A stretch of DNA of 12,942 nt, from positions 1 through 12,942 of the forward strand of contig JAJEBJ010000059.1 of assembly GCA_022822575.1 (NCBI GenBank), given 5' to 3'. This stretch comes from Alphaproteobacteria bacterium (GTDB taxonomy: Bacteria; Pseudomonadota; Alphaproteobacteria; SP197). Below are positions 1-7,688 of this stretch, piece after piece. The notes beneath the pieces were generated by a model. The model worked only from the letters and a program-made list of their open reading frames with translations. It ran no database searches and was not told where the DNA came from. A program made the position numbers and the translations under genes. How positions within the stretch are numbered: position 1 is the stretch's first letter; the number at the start of each line of letters is the position of its first letter.

Positions 1-137
1 GACCGACTTCGATGCGGACGACTGCGCGGCGGCTGTCTCATCGACCGGAAACACCGGGTCATTTGCGCCCTTCTCCAGGTTCTGCGCTCATTGCCCGGGC
101 CGAATGGCGCGACATCATGACCTCCGGGAACGAAATT

Positions 138-1151
138 ATGCGTGAAACACGACCACGTGGCCGGCTTCGAGCCCAGGCCCTGATGCTCGCGGCAGTCCTG
201 GTGCTCGCCCTGGCGCCATCGGCGTCCGCCAACAAGAACCTTTGGCGCTACGAATGGCCGAAGACGGACTTCTCCAGGCACCTGGTCGATCTCGCGGACA
301 TCATTTCCGGGGGACCGCCAAGGGACGGCATTCCAGCTATCGACGATCCCCGCACCGTTCCCGTTGCCGGCCATGACGGCCTTGCGGGCGTCGAACCGGT
401 GATCTCCGTCGTTGTCGCCGGCGAAGCGCGGGCCTATCCCCTGCGCATCCTGGTCTGGCACGAGATCGTCAACGATGACATCAACGGCATCCCCCTTACG
501 GTGACCTACTGCCCGCTCTGCAACACGGGAATCGTGTTCGAGAGAGTCGTCGACGGTGCCGTGCTGGACTTTGGCGTGACCGGGATGCTGCGACATTCCG
601 ACCTCGTCATGTACGACCGCCAGACCGAGAGCTGGTGGCAGCAGTTCACCGGCCGCGCCATCGTCGGCGCGATGACCGGAACGAGGCTCGAAGCCTGGCC
701 CTCGCGGCTTGAGTCCTTCGAGCGTTTCCGCCAGCGCCATCCCGACGGCACGGTGCTGGTGCCGGGCGACACCGACCGGCGCCCCTACGGATCCACACCC
801 TACGCGGGCTACGACAGCCGGACGGAGCCCTACGGCCTCTACCAGGGCGACCTGCCCTCAGATATCGCGCCGTTGGCACGGGTGGTGCGCGTGGATGACA
901 CGGCATGGTCCCTCGATCTTCTCCGCGAGGAGGGGCAGATCGTGGACGGCGACCTCGTCATCACCTGGGAACCCGGCCAGGCGTCGGCGCTCGACACCCG
1001 CGACATCGCGTCCGGTTTCGATGTCGGCAATGTGACCGTGCAACGCATGACGCAATCCGGACCGGTCGATGTCGTCTACATGGTCGACTTCGCCTTTGCC
1101 TGGCACGCCTTCTTCCCTGATTCTCCCATTCGCACGACCCTCGACGAGTGA
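138..1151 (+). CDS. Secreted DUF3179 domain-containing protein
   Basis: The product is about 337 residues. From the chosen ATG it starts with a basic n-region (residues 1-11), a hydrophobic stretch (about 12-28) and a likely signal-peptidase site after ASA at residue 31, so it is probably exported. The mature part matches the DUF3179 family: a WHEIVND block near residue 107, then YCPLCNT, whose Cys125 and Cys128 form the conserved C-x2-C pair, followed by DFGVTG and WWQQFTG blocks. The family's biochemical role is unknown; the cysteine pair could bind metal or be redox active (inference). The frame is open back to position 12, and an in-frame ATG at 117 exists. I prefer 138 because it begins the signal peptide and has a GGGA 7 bases upstream. 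It converges on the FIST gene with only 6 bp between stops. Confidence 0.85.
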   Translation: MRETRPRGRLRAQALMLAAVLVLALAPSASANKNLWRYEWPKTDFSRHLVDLADIISGGPPRDGIPAIDDPRTVPVAGHDGLAGVEPVISVVVAGEARAYPLRILVWHEIVNDDINGIPLTVTYCPLCNTGIVFERVVDGAVLDFGVTGMLRHSDLVMYDRQTESWWQQFTGRAIVGAMTGTRLEAWPSRLESFERFRQRHPDGTVLVPGDTDRRPYGSTPYAGYDSRTEPYGLYQGDLPSDIAPLARVVRVDDTAWSLDLLREEGQIVDGDLVITWEPGQASALDTRDIASGFDVGNVTVQRMTQSGPVDVVYMVDFAFAWHAFFPDSPIRTTLDE

Positions 1152-1157
1152 TAGAGG

Positions 1158-2261
1158 TCAATCGTCCCTGAACAGGGTGAGAACTCCGGTATAGGCGTAG
1201 AGACGGTCAAGCGAGATTTCGCCGTTGGAGAAGAATCCGGCTACCGGCACATCGCCCAGGACATCGTGGACGATCTCCATCTCCCGATTGACGGCGCCGA
1301 ACATGTTGGGCCCGCGGGCAAGGCAGCTGAAATAGAGTCCACCGAGCGGACGGCTGACCCGGGATTTGAGGGATTGCAGCATGCGCCTCAGGTCCGCCTC
1401 GGCAGCTTCATTGTCACGCACACAGAACATCAGCACGTCACCGCGGCTGACGTGATCTCCCAACAGCATGGCGCGCTGGTGCGGATCGATGCCGAGGATG
1501 TTGCGGACCACGAACGCGCCGTCATCCGATCCTGCTATGGGCAAGGCCACGTGGAGCGACGCCGGGTCGACCGGCTGCTCGGTCCCCCGGGCGCCGGTGA
1601 ATCTCTCCCCGAGCACGTCGAACACCGGTCGGCCATCCAGCTCGTGAACCGCGTTGCCGTCGGCCCTCGTGACTTCGTGGGACCCTTCGAGAAGTGAACA
1701 TCCCTGGGTCAGCGCCGTGGCGACCCGGGCTCCGCTCAGCAGCACGCCCGACAGACCGTCACCGGCCCCGCTGCCGGCGTGGGTGGGAGACCGGGTCCGC
1801 GACGAGGCGAGACCACCCACCAGATAGCTTCCCGTCTCGCGGGCGAGGCGGGTCAGGCCACCGAGGACGTCCGCGTCACGCGGATCACCATGGACGACGC
1901 CGAACCCTGCCGTGTCGCCGGAATCCGTCTGCCGCCACCCCTCGACCGCCTCGCCGACGCTGCGAAAGACACGCGCCGTGGCTCCGGGCAGGCGGCACGC
2001 AAGAGCGACGATCGCCGGCTCGTCGAAGGATTCGATCCGATTGGAACACACGCCGATGCCGACGGTTCCGCACCATTGATCGAGCCCGGTCGACGCGGCA
2101 AGAAAACTGACGACATCGTGGAGATGTTCGGCGACGTGATCCGTGACATAGACAAAGCCGATGTCGTCGTCATCGAGGTCGCCAAGCTGCGCGGCCACCG
2201 ATCGCACCGCTTCCTGCCAGTCCGATGCGACCGCATGGCCGCTGGCGAAGACTTCCGGCAT
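1158..2261 (-). CDS. FIST signal-transduction domain protein (FIST_N + FIST_C)
   Basis: The protein is about 367 residues and consists almost entirely of the two-part FIST sensory module. FIST_N lies in roughly the first 200 residues, with a GIGVCSNRIES block. FIST_C fills the rest, ending in the diagnostic series GGLYFSCLARG, then FG, then VAGFFSNGEIS and YTGVLTLF. FIST domains are thought to bind small ligands such as amino acids and are often fused to kinase, cyclase or chemotaxis domains. Here no output domain is present, so any signalling would need a partner (inference). The frame is open upstream to 2462, but that extension is basic and low-complexity and reads as non-coding. The ATG at 2261 begins recognisable FIST sequence. 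Its ribosome site is weak (AGGGGA about 13 bases upstream), so the start is uncertain. It diverges from the ABC transporter operon. Confidence 0.85.
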   Translation of the reverse strand: MPEVFASGHAVASDWQEAVRSVAAQLGDLDDDDIGFVYVTDHVAEHLHDVVSFLAASTGLDQWCGTVGIGVCSNRIESFDEPAIVALACRLPGATARVFRSVGEAVEGWRQTDSGDTAGFGVVHGDPRDADVLGGLTRLARETGSYLVGGLASSRTRSPTHAGSGAGDGLSGVLLSGARVATALTQGCSLLEGSHEVTRADGNAVHELDGRPVFDVLGERFTGARGTEQPVDPASLHVALPIAGSDDGAFVVRNILGIDPHQRAMLLGDHVSRGDVLMFCVRDNEAAEADLRRMLQSLKSRVSRPLGGLYFSCLARGPNMFGAVNREMEIVHDVLGDVPVAGFFSNGEISLDRLYAYTGVLTLFRDD

Positions 2262-2399
2262 CCCTGGCGACAATCCCCTGAACCGGGACCAGCATAGAGA
2301 CCACCGCCGACGGTGCCCATGAAAGAGTGACCCCTGACGGCCGAATTGCTGTTGAAGAAGCCGTGGCCATGCCGCAGACTTCGGGCTCAAAGTAACGTA

Positions 2400-2440
2400 G
2401 GGGAGCTTCTGTGCGCGCGTGGATGCCGACGAGGGAATGA
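2400..2440 (+). promoter_or_regulatory. Possible leader mini-ORF with ribosome site ahead of the permease
   Basis: GGGGAG at 2400-2405 is followed after 5 bases by GTG at 2411. This opens a nine-codon frame (MRAWMPTRE) ending in TGA at 2438-2440. That TGA overlaps the ATG at 2437 in an ATGA arrangement, the classic geometry for translational coupling. This is the only well-spaced ribosome site near the start of the permease, whose own candidate starts are poorly served. The mini-ORF may therefore be a leader that delivers ribosomes to the permease start. The arrangement could also be chance, since a nine-codon frame is easily found. Confidence 0.3.
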
Positions 2441-3288
2441 CTGCGAACGGCCGTGGCGCCATGCGGAAACGAGGCCGTTGGAAGTTCCTTTCCTGGCTGT
2501 TGCCTCACAGCATCCTTGTGGTGTTCAGCGCAGTCATTTTGCTTCCGCTTCTGTGGCTGCTCCGGGTCGCCCTGACGGACAAGAAGACGGCCTACAAGAT
2601 TCCACCCGAGTGGGGTCAGGCGAATCTTGACAACTTCATCGAGATCTTCACCGGCTACCCCTTCTTCAGCTACTTTCTCAACAGCGCCACGGTCGCCCTT
2701 GGCGCCACGGTCATTGCCCTGCCGCTGGCGGTGGGCCTGGCTTACGCCTTTGCCCGCTACAATACCGGAGGCCTGCCGCTGCGCCTGTTCGTCCTGTCGA
2801 GCCAGATGCTGCCGCCGGTCATCCTTGTCCTGCCGCTCTTCACGCTCTTCCTCAAGGCGTCGCTCATCAACACGCTCCCCGGCCTCATCCTGGCTCACAT
2901 GACACTCAGCCTGCCCTTCCTTGCATGGCTCCTTGTCGCCTTCTTCGACGGTGAGGTGGCGACACTCGAGCAGGCCGCTCGAACGGACGGCGCCAGCCGC
3001 TTTCAGGCGCTGGTGCGCATCACGTTGCCTGTGGCGGCCCCTGGAATACTGGCGGCAGGACTGCTCGCATTCCTGCTCAGCTGGAACGAGTTTCTCTATG
3101 CCCTCATCCTGAGCGGCCCGCACACCAACACGTTGCCGGTGGGCCTGTCGTCGTTCCAGACCCACCGGGGCGTCGATATCGCGCTGCTGTCGGCAGCGAC
3201 GATCTGTGCCATCCTGCCGGCCATGGTGCTGCTGCCCTTCCTGCGCCGCTACCTCATCAAGGGCCTGTCGCTGGGGGCGCTGAAGTAG
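2437..3288 (+). CDS. Carbohydrate ABC transporter permease, MalG type
   Basis: This is an inner-membrane permease subunit of a CUT1-type uptake transporter, about 283 residues from this start. Six hydrophobic segments can be seen: an N-terminal helix with LLPLLWLL, helices around ATVIALPLAVGLAYAFA, SSQMLPPVILVLPLF and LPFLAWLLVAFF, and two near the C-terminus. The cytoplasmic EAA loop, which docks on the ATPase, reads EQAARTDGAS...ITLP. The C-terminal RYLIKGLSLGALK is typical of MalG-side permeases. Start choice is open. GTG 2419 has its nearest Shine-Dalgarno 13 bases away, ATG 2437 overlaps the stop of a tiny leader frame, and ATG 2461 lacks a ribosome site. It is the first gene of a five-gene operon and precedes the binding-protein gene, an unusual order for this class. 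Confidence 0.9.
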   Translation: MTANGRGAMRKRGRWKFLSWLLPHSILVVFSAVILLPLLWLLRVALTDKKTAYKIPPEWGQANLDNFIEIFTGYPFFSYFLNSATVALGATVIALPLAVGLAYAFARYNTGGLPLRLFVLSSQMLPPVILVLPLFTLFLKASLINTLPGLILAHMTLSLPFLAWLLVAFFDGEVATLEQAARTDGASRFQALVRITLPVAAPGILAAGLLAFLLSWNEFLYALILSGPHTNTLPVGLSSFQTHRGVDIALLSAATICAILPAMVLLPFLRRYLIKGLSLGALK

Positions 3289-3338
3289 GCGTCAGTCGAT
3301 GAACGGAGTCTTCATTTCGTCGTTATTGTCCAACAACA

Positions 3339-3346
3339 AGGGGAGA
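3339..3346 (+). promoter_or_regulatory. Strong Shine-Dalgarno of the binding-protein gene
   Basis: AGGGGAGA lies six bases upstream of the ATG at 3353. It is one of the best ribosome sites in the operon and sets the binding-protein start unambiguously, just before the signal peptide. Confidence 0.75.
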
Positions 3347-3352
3347 TAGATC

Positions 3353-4633
3353 ATGAGGTTGTTTCTTTCTGTCGTGGCTGCGTTGGCGCTTGCTGTCAGC
3401 GCTGCCCAGGCACAGACCATCCGTATCCTTATGGAGACGGTTCCCGACACCCGCTACATCCAGGAGCTGCTGCCTCAGTTCGAGGAGGAAACCGGCATCA
3501 ATGTCGAAATCGAGGCCATCAGCTACATCGACATGCACTCGAAGCTGGTGCCGCAGCTCATCGCCCCGGAGGGAAGCTACGATCTCATCGTGGTCGATTT
3601 CTACTGGGTCGGCGAGTTCACCAAGGCCGGCTGGCTGATGCCGCTTGACGACCTGGTCGAGCGCGACGGCGTGGATGTCGACGTCTACGTGCCGAAGCTC
3701 ATGGATCTCGTGGGCAGGGTCAACGGCGTCCTCTACATGCTGCCCTTCTACAATTACTCCATGGCGCTCATCTATCGCCAGGACCTGATTGACGATCCCG
3801 ACGAACAGGCAGCTTTCCAGGAAGCCTACGGCATGGAACTCAGGGTGCCGCAGACCTGGGACGAGTACTGGAAGCAGGTCGAGTTCTTCACCCGCGACAC
3901 GGACGGGGACGGCAACAGGGACTTCTACGGCACGGTCATCCAGGGCCAGCGCGGTGACTGCATTTCGATGCAGTGGGCCAACTACCTCTATTCGCAGGGT
4001 GGCCTCTACCACGACGAGAACTGGAACCCGCTGCTCGATTCTCCGGAAGCCATCCGGGCGATGGAGTACTATCGGGAGGCCGTCGAGAACTACAGCCCGG
4101 CCGGTTCCGAGGCATACTGCTTTGACGAGGCCTTCAACGTGATGGCGCAGGGCCGGGCCTACAGCTTCGTTACCTTCAACATCCTCTATGCCGGTTTCGA
4201 GGATCCCGAATCCTCCGAGGTCGCCGGTAAGGTCGGCATCACGCCCAATCCGGGTGGCGGCCTGAATGGCGGATGGGGCTGGGCCATTCCCAACTCAAGC
4301 CCGAACAAGGATGCCGCATGGACCTTCATGAAGTGGGCCGAATCGGCGGCGGTGGCCAAGGAGCGGGCCATGCTCGGAGGTGCACCGACCCAGGCCCAGA
4401 TCTTCACCGATTCCGATGTCGTGGCAGCACGGCCCTACTATCCGATTCTGGGCGAGATCCTCGCCGGAACGAAGGACTTCCCGGTGTTCACGTACACCAC
4501 GGAGTTCGTCGAACAGGTGGGGCTGGAACTCAATCTTGCAGCCACCGGCGAGAAGCCGGTCGCCGAGGCGATGGCCGCTGCCCAGGAGAAGCTGCACGCG
4601 CTGCTCGTCAAGGACGGCAAGATCGAGGAATAG
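3353..4633 (+). CDS. ABC transporter periplasmic solute-binding protein, family 1
   Basis: At 426 residues this has the normal length for SBP_bac_1 proteins of the CUT1 class. It begins with a signal peptide: hydrophobic residues 3-18 and a cleavage site after AQA at residue 20. The first lobe shows the usual IRILMETVP strand, FEEETGINVE, then DLIVVD and YMLPFYNYSMALIYR. Residues 182-190 read DTDGDGNRD, which fits a calcium-binding loop. Later blocks (DSPEAIRAMEYYREAV, then GGWGWAIPNSS and AAWTFMKW) are typical of sugar, polyol and related solute receptors. A strong ribosome site, AGGGGAGA at 3339-3346 six bases before the ATG, fits the high expression expected of a binding protein. Ligand specificity cannot be read. 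It sits between the two permease genes. Confidence 0.93.
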   Translation: MRLFLSVVAALALAVSAAQAQTIRILMETVPDTRYIQELLPQFEEETGINVEIEAISYIDMHSKLVPQLIAPEGSYDLIVVDFYWVGEFTKAGWLMPLDDLVERDGVDVDVYVPKLMDLVGRVNGVLYMLPFYNYSMALIYRQDLIDDPDEQAAFQEAYGMELRVPQTWDEYWKQVEFFTRDTDGDGNRDFYGTVIQGQRGDCISMQWANYLYSQGGLYHDENWNPLLDSPEAIRAMEYYREAVENYSPAGSEAYCFDEAFNVMAQGRAYSFVTFNILYAGFEDPESSEVAGKVGITPNPGGGLNGGWGWAIPNSSPNKDAAWTFMKWAESAAVAKERAMLGGAPTQAQIFTDSDVVAARPYYPILGEILAGTKDFPVFTYTTEFVEQVGLELNLAATGEKPVAEAMAAAQEKLHALLVKDGKIEE

Positions 4634-4651
4634 GTACAAGATCAGAGAATC

Positions 4652-5548
4652 ATGTCCGTGGCCACGGCTGACGGACTGACACTTGCCGGGAGAGACCGGC
4701 GCTTCGGGCTTCTGCTCACGGCGCCGGGCCTCCTGTCCCTTCTCATTGTCATCACGTTTCCGCTGTTCTTCACGCTTTACACAAGCGTCCACGACTACAC
4801 GCTGCTCACTCCCAACTACGACACCTTCGTCGGTACGGAGAACTACCAGGAGGCGCTCGACGAGGAGTATCTGCCAGGCTCGCTCTGGGTGACGACAAAG
4901 TTCGTCCTGGCGTCCGTCGTCATCGAATTCATCATTGGCTTTGCGGTGGCCCTTTCACTCCATGCCACCCGGCGCTTCGGATCGATCTACTACCTCATCC
5001 TGCTCGCGCCCCTTCTCATCAATCCTGTCGTCGTCGGTCTTCTCTGGCGCATGCTGCTCCATTCGGAACTCGGCATCGTCAACTACGCCATAGGCCTCGT
5101 CGGGATCTCGCCGGTGAGCTGGCTCGGCGATGCCGATATCGCATTCTGGACCGTGGTGCTGACCGATATCTGGCACCAGGTCTCCTTCATGGCCATCCTG
5201 CTGGTCGCCGGTCTGGCTGCACTGCCGCGGGAACCCTACGAAGCGGCACGCATGGATGGCGCTTCGACCATCAGATGCTTCATCCACATCACCCTGCCGC
5301 TGATGCGACCGGTGATCGCGGTGGCGATCCTGCTGCGGCTGATCTTCGCCATCAAGACCTTCGATATCATCTTCATCATGACCAAGGGTGGACCGGGTAC
5401 GGCCACCGATCTCATCAGCTATTACATCTACCGTGCCGCGTTCTTCGGGCTCGATGTCGGCCGCGCCTCCGCCATGGCAGCCGGTCTCCTGGTGATCATC
5501 CTGGCCCTGACTGTTTATCTCTACCGGTACATGAATTCGTTGAAATAG
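4652..5548 (+). CDS. Carbohydrate ABC transporter permease, MalF type
   Basis: The second permease subunit has 298 residues and is the partner of the MalG-type permease at the head of the operon. Six membrane segments are visible at about residues 19-43, 83-103, 111-133, 163-190, 219-243 and 272-292. The EAA loop for the ATPase begins at residue 194 (EPYEAARMDGAS) and ends in ITLP at 216. The block MTKGGPGTATD after the fifth helix is characteristic of MalF/UgpA-side CUT1 permeases. It lacks the extra periplasmic domain of enteric MalF, as is usual for the shorter family members. It follows the binding-protein gene after 18 bp. The ribosome site is weak (AGAGA), suggesting translation partly coupled to the upstream gene. 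Confidence 0.93.
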   Translation: MSVATADGLTLAGRDRRFGLLLTAPGLLSLLIVITFPLFFTLYTSVHDYTLLTPNYDTFVGTENYQEALDEEYLPGSLWVTTKFVLASVVIEFIIGFAVALSLHATRRFGSIYYLILLAPLLINPVVVGLLWRMLLHSELGIVNYAIGLVGISPVSWLGDADIAFWTVVLTDIWHQVSFMAILLVAGLAALPREPYEAARMDGASTIRCFIHITLPLMRPVIAVAILLRLIFAIKTFDIIFIMTKGGPGTATDLISYYIYRAAFFGLDVGRASAMAAGLLVIILALTVYLYRYMNSLK

Positions 5549-5560
5549 GGGGACCTGCGC

Positions 5561-6736
5561 GTGGCCAACATCGTTCTTGAAGGTGTGACCAAGGTCTACG
5601 GCCAGGACATTCTCGCGGTCGACAACATCGACCTCGAAGTCCGTGAAGGCGAGTTCATGGTCCTGCTGGGCCCTTCGGGCTGCGGCAAGTCAACCACGCT
5701 GAGGATGATCGCCGGCCTCGAGGAAGTGACTTCGGGCAACCTGAAGATCAATGGCGAGATCGTCAACGACGTCGATCCGGCAGACCGCGACCTTGCCGTG
5801 GTGTTCCAGAACTACGCGCTCTATCCGCACATGACGGTGGAGCGCAATCTTGCCTTTGGCCTGAAGCTTCGCAAGACGCCGCAGGAGGTCATCGACAGGC
5901 GCATCCGTGACACCACTGCCATGCTCGGCATCGACGACCTGCTGGACCGTCGCCCCAGTGAACTCAGCGGTGGCCAGCAACAGCGGGTGGCACTTGGCAG
6001 GGCGCTGGTCCGTGACCCCGAGGCGTTCCTTCTCGACGAGCCCCTGTCCAACCTCGACGCCAAGCTGCGCGCAGCCATGCGCACCGAACTCATCAAGATT
6101 CACCGCATGCTCGGCAAGACCGTCGTGCACGTCACCCATGACCAGGTCGAGGCCATGACCATGGGAGAGCGTATCTGCATCATGCGGGAAGGCCGGATCA
6201 TTCAGGTCGGCCCGCCTCTCGATGTCTATCGCCACCCGGCGGATTCGTTCGTCGCCGGATTTCTTGCCAGCCCGCCGATGAATCTTCTCAAGGGGAAGCT
6301 GGCCGGCCATCACGGCGTCAACGAGGTCGACTTTTCGGCAATCAGCATGCCCGTCCCGCGCCACCGTCGGGCGCCCCTGAGGCGGCATGCCGGTTCCGAG
6401 GTCGTCGTCGGCATCCGTCCCGAAGACGTCCACACGGAGGAGCCTGCGGAGGGTGTCCATCACAGGGTCGATATCACCGTGGTTGCTGTCGAGGTCCTCG
6501 GACCGGAGGTCATCCTCGTCGCCGACCTTGGCAGTGGGCAGGAGATCTCCGTGAGGCAGGGCCCAACCTTCCACGCGGTCGCCGGCGCCCGCATTCCCCT
6601 CTACATCGATCTTGAGCAGATTCACTTCTTTGAGGCCGAGAGTGGTCTTGCCATTCTCCACGGCGGCGCCAGTGGTCCGGTTCGCCCGGAACTCGGCAGT
6701 TATCTGAAGGAAGGCGGACCGGAGGCACCCGCGTGA
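5561..6736 (+). CDS. ABC transporter ATPase, MalK/UgpC type
   Basis: This is the energy-coupling ATPase of the transporter, 391 residues. All functional motifs are intact: Walker A GPSGCGKST (37-45), Q-loop Gln83, signature LSGGQQQ (135-141), Walker B FLLDEP (156-161) with catalytic Glu160, the D-loop NLD, and the switch His193 in VTHD. Residues from about 240 onward form the C-terminal regulatory TOBE/OB region with GIRPEDV and a closing HFFEAESG block, as in MalK, UgpC and MsmX. The start is GTG, served by GGGGGA at 5548-5553 seven bases upstream, 12 bp after the permease stop. The 3' end overlaps the start of the oxygenase gene by 4 bp. MsmX-type ATPases can serve several transporters, so this one might not be exclusive to its operon. 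Confidence 0.95.
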   Translation: MANIVLEGVTKVYGQDILAVDNIDLEVREGEFMVLLGPSGCGKSTTLRMIAGLEEVTSGNLKINGEIVNDVDPADRDLAVVFQNYALYPHMTVERNLAFGLKLRKTPQEVIDRRIRDTTAMLGIDDLLDRRPSELSGGQQQRVALGRALVRDPEAFLLDEPLSNLDAKLRAAMRTELIKIHRMLGKTVVHVTHDQVEAMTMGERICIMREGRIIQVGPPLDVYRHPADSFVAGFLASPPMNLLKGKLAGHHGVNEVDFSAISMPVPRHRRAPLRRHAGSEVVVGIRPEDVHTEEPAEGVHHRVDITVVAVEVLGPEVILVADLGSGQEISVRQGPTFHAVAGARIPLYIDLEQIHFFEAESGLAILHGGASGPVRPELGSYLKEGGPEAPA

Positions 6737-7674
6737 CACATCGCCGGAATCCTCCGGCCGCCCTGCCTGACGTTCGCCCCATGACGGCGCACATTGGCGC
6801 TGAAATCGCCGGAGTCGACCTCTCCCGGCCATTGCCGGGCGACGTGGTGACAGCGATACGCGAAGCGCTTGTTGAGTGGAAGGTGATCTTCTTCAGGAAC
6901 CAGTCACTGGACCACGCGCAACACAGCCGCTTTGCCCGGCAGTTCGGTGAGCTGACACCGGCCCACGTGGTGTTCGGCACCAAGGACGGTCTGCCCCCGG
7001 AAATCTATCCCATCACGAAGTTTCGCGTGGCCATTGCCAGGGGAGGCGAGAAACCGCGCCGCGCCTGGAAGGGCTGGCATGCCGACGTCACGCCGGCGGT
7101 CAATCCGCCGTTCGCCACGATCCTGAGGGGCGACGTCATCCCTCCCCACGGCGGCGACACCCTGTGGCTCGACATGACCCGGGCCTACGAGACCCTGTCC
7201 CCTGTTCTCCGCGGGTTCATTGACCACTTGAGTTGCATCCACCGGTTCGAGCCGCCCTCGGGCGCCGACCGCAGCCGCGAATATGATCAGCGGGTGGAAA
7301 GTGCCGCACTGATGGCCGAACACCCCATGGTGGTGGTTCATCCGGAGTCCGGCAGACGCGTTCTCTATGTCAATCCGGAGTTCGTCCGGAATGTGGTCGG
7401 GCTGTCGGCCTTCGAGAGCGAGCGACTCCTCGAGTTGCTCTACGAACACGCCCTCAGACCCGAGTTCATGGTGCGTTTCAGGTGGGAACCGGGCAGCGTG
7501 GCCTTCTGGGACAACCGGTCCTGTCTGCATTTCGCGACACCCGATATCTTCGATCTCGATTTCGACAGGCGGCTTTACCGCGTCACACTGATGGGTGAAC
7601 CACGACGCGGTATCGACGGCACCCTCTCCAGGCTTCTCTCGGGTTCTCCGATTGCCGCCCTCGGCGCCGACTGA
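6733..7674 (+). CDS. TauD/TfdA-family Fe(II)/2-oxoglutarate-dependent oxygenase
   Basis: The 313-residue cytoplasmic oxygenase should couple oxidative decarboxylation of 2-oxoglutarate to hydroxylation of a substrate, often followed by loss of a group (sulfite in TauD, an aryl ether in TfdA). The iron triad is visible: His116 and Asp118 in WHADVT, and His266 in WDNRSCLHFA. Arg279/Arg283 (RRLYR) match the spacing of the 2-oxoglutarate-binding arginines of TauD. Other family blocks are GAEIAGVDLSRPL, VIFFRNQ, FARQFGELTP and GGDTLWLDM. It starts at GTG inside the ATPase stop (GTGA overlap), with GGAGG seven bases upstream, so it is translated with the transporter. This suggests it acts on the imported solute. 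The substrate is unknown; taurine, another sulfonate or a sulfosugar, or a non-sulfonated compound are all possible. Confidence 0.93.
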   Translation: MTHRRNPPAALPDVRPMTAHIGAEIAGVDLSRPLPGDVVTAIREALVEWKVIFFRNQSLDHAQHSRFARQFGELTPAHVVFGTKDGLPPEIYPITKFRVAIARGGEKPRRAWKGWHADVTPAVNPPFATILRGDVIPPHGGDTLWLDMTRAYETLSPVLRGFIDHLSCIHRFEPPSGADRSREYDQRVESAALMAEHPMVVVHPESGRRVLYVNPEFVRNVVGLSAFESERLLELLYEHALRPEFMVRFRWEPGSVAFWDNRSCLHFATPDIFDLDFDRRLYRVTLMGEPRRGIDGTLSRLLSGSPIAALGAD

Positions 7675-7682
7675 ACGGTGCC
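7663..7682. terminator. Weak hairpin between convergent operons
   Basis: GGCGCCG at 7663-7669 can pair with CGGTGCC at 7676-7682 over a six-base loop. This gives seven pairs including one G-U on the plus-strand transcript. The hairpin spans the oxygenase stop codon in the 14-bp gap before the kinase stop. No T-run follows on either strand, so it would be a weak or factor-assisted terminator at best. Confidence 0.25.
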
Positions 7683-7688
7683 ATGGTG

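Noticed and set aside
1..145. Possible 3' end of an upstream gene at the left edge
   Set aside because: Two plus-strand frames are open from the edge (stops at 118-120 and 143-145), but neither short translation shows a recognisable C-terminus, so no call is justified.
2262..2436. Promoter for the transporter operon in the divergent gap
   Set aside because: A promoter is expected here, but no -35/-10 pair with sensible spacing stands out; the small CACCG/CGGTG inverted repeat is only five pairs and common by chance.
2170..3165. 331-residue antisense frame across the permease and FIST 5' region
   Set aside because: Low-complexity Arg/Gln/Glu-rich translation typical of the complement of hydrophobic membrane segments; the permease on the other strand is clear.
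3299..3315. ATGAA/TTCAT hairpin between permease and binding-protein genes
   Set aside because: Five weak A/T-rich pairs over a seven-base loop; too weak to call as an RNA stabiliser or terminator.
5690..6832. Long 380-residue open frame antisense to the ATPase gene
   Set aside because: GC-rich codon bias leaves antisense frames open; composition is His/Asp/Arg-rich, no motif is recognisable, and the sense strand carries complete ABC motifs.
6733..7674. Assigning the oxygenase as taurine dioxygenase (tauD)
   Set aside because: Family motifs support TauD/TfdA membership only; the neighbouring transporter is sugar-class and no taurine-specific partner is present, so a gene symbol would overstate the evidence.
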